Source: Sphaerochaeta associata
GTDB taxonomy: Bacteria; Spirochaetota; Spirochaetia; Sphaerochaetales; Sphaerochaetaceae
Direction: 5' to 3'
NCBI RefSeq assembly: GCF_022869165.1
Contig: NZ_CP094929.1
Location: 2,852,001 to 2,916,000, forward strand
Length of the DNA stretch: 64,000 nt
Position 1 is the first letter of the stretch; each line of letters opens with the position of its first letter. Shown piece after piece: positions 52,723 to 59,392 of the stretch. Under the pieces are notes generated by a model. That model was not told where the DNA came from, ran no database searches, and saw nothing but the letters and a program-made list of their open reading frames with translations. Made by a program: the position numbers and the translations under genes.

Positions 52723-53360
52723 AACTCTTTGCCCCCTGCCAGTCTAACATCGGTGTCATAGGCCGCTATGGCGCCTATTGCGGCTTCCAATGCCCGTACT
52801 ATGTCGGCAAGAGCCATACTCGGGGCATTAGGCCTGGCAACCACCTGGGATGGAATGAAAGGTACGTGGATGAAGCCTCCCCTGATCGGCCGCTTCTGAT
52901 TGGCAATGGTATGGAGCACCCCGTACATCAGATGGTTGCAGACAAAGGTGCCGGCGGTATTGGAAACACTGCCGGGAAGCCCAAGCTTGCGGATTGCATC
53001 CACCATCGCCTTGATCGGGAGCGTTGAGAAGTAGGCAGGAGGCCCATCGTCGGCGATGCGTCGGTCGATGGGCTGGTTGCCTTCGTTGTCGGCGATCCTT
53101 GCATCATCGATGTTGATCGCCACCCGTTCAACGGAAATGTCGAACCTGCCGCCTGCCTGCCCGATACAGAGCACTGCATCGGGCCTGATCTCTGCAATCG
53201 CCTCCGCCACCCTCTGTATCGCCTTGCCGAATACCGTGGGAACTTCCAGTTTCACGACTTCCACTGAGGATACGACGGGACGAACCATTTTCACCGCTTC
53301 CAAGGCTGGATTGACCGCTTCTCCACCAAAAGGATCGAATGCTGTCAACAAAAGTCTCAT
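52719..53360 (-). CDS. pcp: Pyrrolidone-carboxylate peptidase
   Basis: A 213-residue C15-family peptidase that removes N-terminal pyroglutamate in the cytosol. It has LLTAFDPFGGEAVNPA at the N-terminus, ISVERVAINIDDARI with the catalytic Glu, SNTAGTFVCNHLMY with the catalytic Cys, and GGFIHVPFIPSQ with the His. ATG 53360 is used; GTG 53366 would add two residues. It overlaps the GGCT-like gene by four bases. With the DUF969/DUF979 pair it forms a 5-oxoproline utilisation operon. Confidence 0.92.
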   Translation of the reverse strand: MRLLLTAFDPFGGEAVNPALEAVKMVRPVVSSVEVVKLEVPTVFGKAIQRVAEAIAEIRPDAVLCIGQAGGRFDISVERVAINIDDARIADNEGNQPIDRRIADDGPPAYFSTLPIKAMVDAIRKLGLPGSVSNTAGTFVCNHLMYGVLHTIANQKRPIRGGFIHVPFIPSQVVARPNAPSMALADIVRALEAAIGAIAAYDTDVRLAGGKEF

Positions 53361-53370
53361 GAGCACCCCC

Positions 53371-54297
53371 TTAGAATGCCAGGATATACATCAGGATGAT
53401 ATGAACCAGCAACATGACGAAAGCCACACGGGCCTGGCTCTTGATGATGACATACTTGTCCTTGGTCTCAAGCAACGCCGCCGGCATGATATTGAAATTC
53501 GCCGCCATCGGAGTGAGCAGGGTACCGCAGTAGCCTGCCGTCAGACCCAAGGCGCCTACCACAACAGGATTGGCTCCCTGCATGATGAGGAAGGGGATGC
53601 CGATGCCCACGGTGATGACGCTGAACGCAGCAAAACCGTTGCCCATAATGATGGTGAAGAGCGCCATGCCGATGCAGTATACAGCTACGGCGATCAAACG
53701 CGAGCCATCGGGAATGATTGCACTCACCCCCTTGGCGATGACCGTTCCCACACCGGCGGCTGTGAACAAGGCCCCCAATGCAGCCAAGAGCTGGGGAAGA
53801 ATACCAACAGGCCCTACATTGTCCATCAGACGGGTTCCGTCGACGACCGCAGAGCGAGCCGGGGCCTTGGTGATCAGATAGGCTACGATGAGGGCGACGG
53901 CAGCGGAAATGCCGATGGCATTATTCGCCCCGAAGGGAAGGAAGGTGGCGGCCAGCACGGCGACGATTGCAAGGCACAACGCCGGGATGAAGACCTTGTA
54001 GCCGAGTGTATCGGCATGCTTACGCGTCACTTCAGCCTCAGGGACATCACTGGCGGACTGTACCACCCGGTTTGCAGCGGTAAGGGCTGCAATGGCCAGT
54101 ACGCACACACCGGTGATCCAGTGAGGCAGATAGGGGCCGACCGAGAACGTAAAGGCCAGGATGAACCAGAACGCCGTGGTGCTGATGCGCTTTGGATGAC
54201 TCTTGTCCCTGAGTGCCTTGATACCGACGAGCAGGAAGATCAGGGCGATGATGCAATAAAAAAACTCTGCGATTGCTACGTTTCTGGTCATACTCAT
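53371..54297 (-). CDS. DUF979-family subunit of the putative 5-oxoproline transporter
   Basis: A 308-residue polytopic protein with about 8-9 spans and the DUF979 signatures GILPQLLAALGALFTAAGVG and LTPMAANFNIMPAALLE. It starts at ATG 54297, overlapping the DUF969 stop (ATGA); ATG 54291 has a better-spaced GGAGG. DUF969 and DUF979 genes always occur as a pair next to pcp, as here, and the pair is regarded as an uptake system for 5-oxoproline. Confidence 0.88.
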   Translation of the reverse strand: MSMTRNVAIAEFFYCIIALIFLLVGIKALRDKSHPKRISTTAFWFILAFTFSVGPYLPHWITGVCVLAIAALTAANRVVQSASDVPEAEVTRKHADTLGYKVFIPALCLAIVAVLAATFLPFGANNAIGISAAVALIVAYLITKAPARSAVVDGTRLMDNVGPVGILPQLLAALGALFTAAGVGTVIAKGVSAIIPDGSRLIAVAVYCIGMALFTIIMGNGFAAFSVITVGIGIPFLIMQGANPVVVGALGLTAGYCGTLLTPMAANFNIMPAALLETKDKYVIIKSQARVAFVMLLVHIILMYILAF

Positions 54298-54974
54298 TTC
54301 CCTCCCTTCTTGGCATGCTGGTCGAGATGACGATCGAGCAGATAGTTGTGCCCGATGCCTACCAGCACCGCTATGACAGCGATGGGGATGGACATCATGG
54401 CGATCTGCAGGGCGTTGATGGGATAGCCCTGCTCATTGAGGGTGGAGACGATCAGCAGTGTCCCGCTTGCGCCCATGAAGCAGTTTTGGGCGAAGAAGTT
54501 GCCGAAATTCTCCCCGGCTGCGCTATACCCCTTGATGGCATCCTCAGTCTTCTCATCCGCCTGCCCGTGTTTGGCGATATACGCCGCCTGGGCCATGGGG
54601 TTGATCAGAGGACGTACAAACTGAGGGTGGCCGCCAAGTCGCAGCGAGAATGCGGCAGCCAAAGCCCTGACAGCCAAGTACAGGCTGATGATTCTGCCTG
54701 AGGTGGCGCGCTTGGTCTTCTTGATCAAATCGACTGCCTTGTCCTTCAGACCATACCGCTCACAGATGCCGATGACCGGGAGTGTGAGAACGAACAAGGT
54801 TGCGGTTCGTTGGGAGATGAACGATTTGCCAAGGGTGTTCAGGATATCGATGAAAGGCATGCCCGCCACCAACCCTGTAACAACACCAGCAATGACAACC
54901 GTTGCGATGGTGTCTTTCTTGAGTACGAAGCCGATGATGACTATCAGTACGCCGATGAGTTTCAACAGTTCCAT
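54294..54974 (-). CDS. DUF969-family subunit of the putative 5-oxoproline transporter
   Basis: A 226-residue polytopic protein with about five spans and the DUF969 pattern SLRLGGHPQFVRPLINPMAQ. AAGGAG lies upstream of ATG 54974. It is the first gene of the leftward operon DUF969-DUF979-pcp-GGCT-like, and probably forms the transporter with DUF979. The promoter and operator lie at 55009-55045. Confidence 0.88.
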   Translation of the reverse strand: MELLKLIGVLIVIIGFVLKKDTIATVVIAGVVTGLVAGMPFIDILNTLGKSFISQRTATLFVLTLPVIGICERYGLKDKAVDLIKKTKRATSGRIISLYLAVRALAAAFSLRLGGHPQFVRPLINPMAQAAYIAKHGQADEKTEDAIKGYSAAGENFGNFFAQNCFMGASGTLLIVSTLNEQGYPINALQIAMMSIPIAVIAVLVGIGHNYLLDRHLDQHAKKGGK

Positions 54975-55008
54975 GAATCAATCTCCTTTTGTGTATGTAG
55001 TTTGTAAA

Positions 55009-55045
55009 AGTATACAACGCACTTTTCGAATGTGACATATTCGAA
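55009..55045 (-). promoter_or_regulatory. Candidate promoter and operator of the 5-oxoproline operon
   Basis: TATACT on the minus strand (55009-55014) can be a -10. TTCGAAT (55025-55031) and ATTCGAA (55039-55045) form a perfect 7+7 inverted repeat with a seven-base spacer over the expected -35. No regulator gene is adjacent. Beyond this, the 54975-55320 intergenic region holds a 14-base palindrome TGGGAAAATTCCCA (55150-55163) and no supported gene. Confidence 0.55.
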
Positions 55046-55320
55046 CCTTTCTAGAATACAAATTTATGAGAATTTTCTAATGGCCAAACATAGTCCACAA
55101 GCCATATTTTCATACATGATGAATACTGGTAAGCATTTACCACCATAGTTGGGAAAATTCCCACCTACCCATGGCATTCCTCACCAACCAATTGCACCTT
55201 CCTTCTTCCCTTTTTTTGATTTGTATTTCAAAATTGAGCTGTTCCAAGACTTGGCAAGCTTCCTGCATATTCATCTGCGATGTAGATGCATCTTCATTTT
55301 TTAGAGAACAGGAATATTGT

Positions 55321-55872
55321 ATGAAAGCGAAACAACGAAGCATGGTCACCGTCGCACTCTTGTGCATCGTTCTTTTCCAGGTTGGCGCAGCCGTAGCCTG
55401 GGAGCCGTATCTCGGCTTTGGGAAAGGCAAGGCCGAAATCGGCGATGACAAGTATCGGTTCTACGAACTGTCGGTAGGAACCCCGGTAGGGTCGAGGATT
55501 TCGGTCGAAGCCTTCCTGCTGGCCCAGCCTCTTGCCTTGGAATTGACGGCCCAGGACAACACCTTTGCCCTGATGAGCGGGATGAGAGCCTCCCTCACCC
55601 TCTTCAATGATGCCACCTTCAATCCGATGATACAGGCGAGCCTTGGTCAAATGATTCTAGGGAAGGTGGACGAGACTGAATCCTATCCAGACATTGCGTG
55701 GCATTTTTACAGCAGCATCGCCACTGGATTTGAACTCAACATGTTCGACTCCTTCCAGATCTTGATCCTTTCCGGGTATCGTTTCGCCCCGCATGAAGCC
55801 CAACTGGGCATGCAGGCGAACACGCTTTCCAGCCCATTCAACTCGCTGAGTTTCAGGGCCAATCTCAAGTAA
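55321..55872 (+). CDS. Exported protein, possible small outer-membrane barrel
   Basis: A 183-residue product with signal peptide ending VGAAVAWEPY. The mature part alternates short beta-like strands with Gly/Asp turns (YLGFGKGKAEIGDDKYRFYE), and the C-terminus reads FRANLK, like small outer-membrane beta-barrels. ATG 55321 has AGGAA upstream; a longer frame to 55171 lacks a signal sequence at its start. A hairpin terminator follows. Family not recognised. Confidence 0.68.
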   Translation: MKAKQRSMVTVALLCIVLFQVGAAVAWEPYLGFGKGKAEIGDDKYRFYELSVGTPVGSRISVEAFLLAQPLALELTAQDNTFALMSGMRASLTLFNDATFNPMIQASLGQMILGKVDETESYPDIAWHFYSSIATGFELNMFDSFQILILSGYRFAPHEAQLGMQANTLSSPFNSLSFRANLK

Positions 55873-55879
55873 ATCGAAA

Positions 55880-55905
55880 GGCCGGTATGCATGCGTATAC
55901 CGGCC
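55880..55905 (+). terminator. Hairpin after the exported-protein gene
   Basis: GGCCGGTAT (55880-55888) pairs with ATACCGGCC (55897-55905) around an eight-base loop. It lies eight bases after the stop at 55872. It also overlaps the long in-frame start of the following cyclase gene at 55891, so the real start of that gene is further in. Confidence 0.7.
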
Positions 55906-55945
55906 GCTTCCATCAGACTTCGAACACACTTTACAGGCTCGCTGG

Positions 55946-55974
55946 ATGACAAACCAGACAACTTGCGTTATAAG
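55946..55974 (+). promoter_or_regulatory. Conserved promoter block of diguanylate cyclase gene 2
   Basis: ATGACA (55946-55951), 17 bases, TATAAG (55969-55974) inside ATGACAAAC-N11-CGTTATAAGTGTGG, the same arrangement as at 25466-25494 before the paralogous gene. Confidence 0.7.
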
Positions 55975-56031
55975 TGTGGTAGAAGCAGAAGAGAGACGCA
56001 AAGAATTCTCCTGTCTGCCTTCCGAGGTCTG

Positions 56032-57201
56032 ATGAGGAAACCCCAGCACATTACGTTTAGCGGGAAACGCAATTATCTCTTGTTGCTCGCAGCAACAACG
56101 CTTTGTCTCTTTGTGCCTGCACAATTCCTCTATTTTCGCACCACCAGCGTCCTGAAGGACAACGCACGTATGCGCGCTCTCTCCATTGCCACCACGGTTG
56201 CGACCTTTTTGGAAGATGACATCGAGGTGTACCGAGCCATCGCAGACGCGTCGGATCTTGAGAAAACCCCCCGGCTCTATGCCGACTACCAGCGTTACAA
56301 TGGCCTGCTCAGAACCATCAAGGAACAAAGCGGAGCTCATTTTGTCTATACCGAGGCGTTCGTGGATGATGCCACCATCCGTTATATTCTCGATGCAGAA
56401 ATGCCCGACAGCGAGCTGTTCTCCCCTTTCGGCTCCCTCGATGGGATGGATGAGACCGAACAGATCGCCTATACAACCAGGACAGCAGCCGGCAGCAGGA
56501 ATCTCATCTCCTCCGACTGGGGAGTTTTTCTCAGTGCCTTCGCCCCCATCATCGATGCACGTGACGACAGCCTGGCGGGTCTGGTGGGAGTTGATTATTC
56601 GGCTGAAACATTACTTCTTCAATCCCGTAAACTCCTCTATCTGCATATCATCACCTTTTCGGTACTCTCCTTGTTGCTCGCCTTCTCCCTTTACGTAGTC
56701 ATCCAATTGATCAGCGTCCGTGCATATACGGATGAATTGACAGGCCTGGGAAACCGACGTGCGATGAACAAGACAATGGTACGTTTGGAGCGGGAGGCCC
56801 GCAGGCGCGGCAAGGCGTTTGTACTGCTGACTCTCGATGTCGACGCATTCAAGCCCATCAATGATGAACACGGACACCCCGTCGGAGACAAGGTTTTGGT
56901 GCGTATCGCAGAAACCTTGCTGCAGCATTCGGATTGGGAGGAGGGCTGTTTCCGTTCAGGCGGTGATGAGTTTGCCATGTTGCTGCCTTGTGGTGATCTT
57001 GAGCAGGCACAGCAGATCAGCAGGCAGATCAAAGCTGATGTCCAGGCTGTGTTCCTTCCCGAACTGAAGGGACAAGCCCTGTCTGTGAGCATCGGTACGG
57101 CGATGTGGCAGGAAGGAGATAGTCTGGAAACTTTGGTCAAGCGTTCCGACGCAAGCCTCTATGAGATGAAAAAGCATCAGACAACACGAAAAAAAGGCTG
57201 A
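56032..57201 (+). CDS. Membrane-bound diguanylate cyclase, paralogue of the 25561 gene
   Basis: A 389-residue protein: first span about residues 13-33, extracytoplasmic sensor domain containing SDWGVFLSAFAPIIDA, second span, and GGDEF domain with SGGDEF near residue 309, the same place as in the 25561 gene product. ATG 56032 has GAGG upstream; the longer frame to 55891 starts inside a terminator. No RxxD inhibitory site precedes GGDEF. It overlaps the next gene's longest frame only, not its likely start. Confidence 0.9.
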   Translation: MRKPQHITFSGKRNYLLLLAATTLCLFVPAQFLYFRTTSVLKDNARMRALSIATTVATFLEDDIEVYRAIADASDLEKTPRLYADYQRYNGLLRTIKEQSGAHFVYTEAFVDDATIRYILDAEMPDSELFSPFGSLDGMDETEQIAYTTRTAAGSRNLISSDWGVFLSAFAPIIDARDDSLAGLVGVDYSAETLLLQSRKLLYLHIITFSVLSLLLAFSLYVVIQLISVRAYTDELTGLGNRRAMNKTMVRLEREARRRGKAFVLLTLDVDAFKPINDEHGHPVGDKVLVRIAETLLQHSDWEEGCFRSGGDEFAMLLPCGDLEQAQQISRQIKADVQAVFLPELKGQALSVSIGTAMWQEGDSLETLVKRSDASLYEMKKHQTTRKKG

Positions 57202-57263
57202 TGGTCTCTTGCCCAAATACCAGAGAGCCGGTAGGGTTTCTCCCATACGGGAGGGCAACTGAT

Positions 57264-58229
57264 ATGCGCACCATCAACACACTCTTTCTCACCGGATCAC
57301 ATTTTTGTCCGGATGAACAGGAATTGGCAACGCTTGCCTCCCTGTATCCCCAGGTCAATGTGACGAGTGTAGGAATGCTTGCGTATACATCCAGACACAT
57401 AGAGCAGGCGCAGATAGTCGTCGGCCTTCCAAAACCAGAAGATTTGAAGCTTGCGGCCAACCTACGCTGGTTGCAAACCCCCTCCTCGGGAGTCAGCCAG
57501 TATGTCGATCCTGCGCTCTATGCAAGTGTCCCTCCCCTTCTGACCAACGCGCGTGGAACCTATGGGAAACAGATCGCCGACCATATCATTGGCATGATCA
57601 TCGCGTTCAATCACAATCTGCTATGCTACCACGACCAGATGAAGACCAGGAACTGGAAGCGGCACTTTCCCGTCAAAGACCTTTGGGAGAGCACCCTGGT
57701 CATCGTCGGGCTGGGCGATATCGGAACCCAATTGGCGTTACGGGCGAAAGCCCATGGACTGAGGGTGTTGGCTGTAAAACGAACAGCGACAGAAAAACCC
57801 CCTTATGTGGATGAGCTGGGTACCGAATCCGAGCTTGATGCGTTCCTTGCTCAAGCCGACTATGTCGCCCTTTGTGCAGCATCCACCCAGCAGACCGAGC
57901 ATCTGTTGGATGCTCGAAGGATTTCCTTGCTGCCTGAAAGAGCCTATGTATTCAATGTTGGCCGCGGCAACCTGATCGACCAGCATGCATTGGCAGAAGC
58001 CCTCCAAACCGGTCGGATTTCTGGTGCCGGGCTTGATGTCACCACACCCGAACCGCTTCCTGTAGACCATATCCTTTGGACGCTCGACAATGTCCTGATC
58101 ACCCCGCATGCAAGCGGACTGTCCCCGAGCGACCCCCATCAGGTATTTTCCCTGTTCCAGAAAAACCTTGATCTATTTCTCCAGGACAAGCCGATGATCA
58201 ATCTCATCGATTACTCTCGGGCTTATTAG
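57264..58229 (+). CDS. D-isomer-specific 2-hydroxyacid dehydrogenase family protein
   Basis: A 321-residue NAD-dependent dehydrogenase with the Rossmann motif VGLGDIGTQLALRAKAHG, catalytic Arg in FNVGRGNLID, Glu in TTPEPLP and His in TPHASG. I use ATG 57264 with GGGAGGG nine bases upstream, since the ATG at 57201 lies in the preceding gene's stop codon and adds 21 non-conserved residues. It interconverts a 2-keto acid and a 2-hydroxy acid; substrate unknown. Confidence 0.9.
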   Translation: MRTINTLFLTGSHFCPDEQELATLASLYPQVNVTSVGMLAYTSRHIEQAQIVVGLPKPEDLKLAANLRWLQTPSSGVSQYVDPALYASVPPLLTNARGTYGKQIADHIIGMIIAFNHNLLCYHDQMKTRNWKRHFPVKDLWESTLVIVGLGDIGTQLALRAKAHGLRVLAVKRTATEKPPYVDELGTESELDAFLAQADYVALCAASTQQTEHLLDARRISLLPERAYVFNVGRGNLIDQHALAEALQTGRISGAGLDVTTPEPLPVDHILWTLDNVLITPHASGLSPSDPHQVFSLFQKNLDLFLQDKPMINLIDYSRAY

Positions 58230-58324
58230 CAATTGTAGGAAAATACATCCGTCATATCATACCATTCTTCTTTACCGCACAGACCTGCGATGATACGATG
58301 AGACATATTCAAGGGGGTTTGAAG

Positions 58325-59380
58325 GTGGCTTTAATTCTTGCAATCGACGATGCTGCAACCGACCTTGCGCTGATTCAATACATCCTGACCAACCATGAAG
58401 TGATACTTGCCCGAAACGGCGAGCAGGGATTGCAGCAGCTTGAGGAGCACCCGCAAACCGACCTGATCCTGCTTGACCTCCACATGCCGATAATGGATGG
58501 ATTCACCTTCATGGACCGCTACCATGAGCTCAACCTGGACATCCCCATCATCATCCTCACCAATACCGAGGAAGTTGCTATGGAAATCCAAGGTTTGGAG
58601 AAAGGCGCCGTCGATTTCATCCGTAAGCCCCTGAATTTCAAAGCCCTTCAGATGCGCATCGATGTACAGCTCAGACTCAAGCAGTCCACCGAATTGATCA
58701 AGGAGCACAACCGTCATCTTGAGGAGCTGGTGGAGAAACGTACACGAGAGATTAGAAGAACCAACGAGATTACCATCAACGCCTTGGTACGGCTTCTGGA
58801 GGTGCGCAACATCGAAACAAGCGACCACGCCCGGCGTACGAAAATCATGATGGAACTGCTGTGCAAGCAACTTCAGAAAGTGAAGCCCATCGGCTATGAG
58901 CTCAGCGACAAGGAGATTCAGGAGTTGATCGATACCGCACCGCTGCACGACATCGGAAAAGTAGGAATCCCTGATCGTGTGTTGCTTAAGCCGGGGAAAC
59001 TGGATCCGGATGAGATTGCCATCATGCGAGAGCATGTGAACAAGGGCGTCGAGGCACTGGACTACAGTATTGAATCTGAAGATTCGAAAATCAGTTTCAT
59101 CGAAATGGCCCGCACCTTGATCGCAAGCCATCACGAGTGGTATGACGGCAGCGGATACCCGGAGCAGCTTCGTGGCCTGGCCATTCCTCTTTCGGGACGT
59201 TTGATGGCGGTAATCGATGTATATGACGCACTTACCAGCAAGAGGGTGTACAAGGAGAAGCTCGATCAAGCCAAGGCCATCGAGGTGATGAAGATGGAAG
59301 CCGACCGGCATTTCGATCCTGTTGTCTTCGAAGCATTCTTGCAGGTGGTTCCTCAAATCAATATGCGAATGCAAGAGTAG
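58325..59380 (+). CDS. Response regulator with HD-GYP phosphodiesterase domain
   Basis: A receiver domain (IDDAATDLALIQY at the start, phosphoacceptor Asp in LILLDLHMP near residue 50) is joined by a coiled coil to an HD-GYP domain with LHDIGKVGIPDR and GSGYPEQLRG. It should hydrolyse c-di-GMP when phosphorylated. GTG 58325 is preceded by AGGGGG at the right distance; ATG 58298 would add nine residues with no ribosome site. The hybrid kinase encoded 12 bases downstream is its likely partner. Confidence 0.9.
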   Translation: MALILAIDDAATDLALIQYILTNHEVILARNGEQGLQQLEEHPQTDLILLDLHMPIMDGFTFMDRYHELNLDIPIIILTNTEEVAMEIQGLEKGAVDFIRKPLNFKALQMRIDVQLRLKQSTELIKEHNRHLEELVEKRTREIRRTNEITINALVRLLEVRNIETSDHARRTKIMMELLCKQLQKVKPIGYELSDKEIQELIDTAPLHDIGKVGIPDRVLLKPGKLDPDEIAIMREHVNKGVEALDYSIESEDSKISFIEMARTLIASHHEWYDGSGYPEQLRGLAIPLSGRLMAVIDVYDALTSKRVYKEKLDQAKAIEVMKMEADRHFDPVVFEAFLQVVPQINMRMQE

Positions 59381-59392
59381 CAAGGAGAAACC

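Noticed and set aside
53056-54330. 424-codon rightward frame over pcp and DUF979
   Set aside because: Spans two genes on the other strand with strong family motifs; His/Asp/Gly-rich shadow composition.
58331-59383. 350-codon frame antisense to the HD-GYP regulator
   Set aside because: Mirror of a well-supported gene; no motif of its own.
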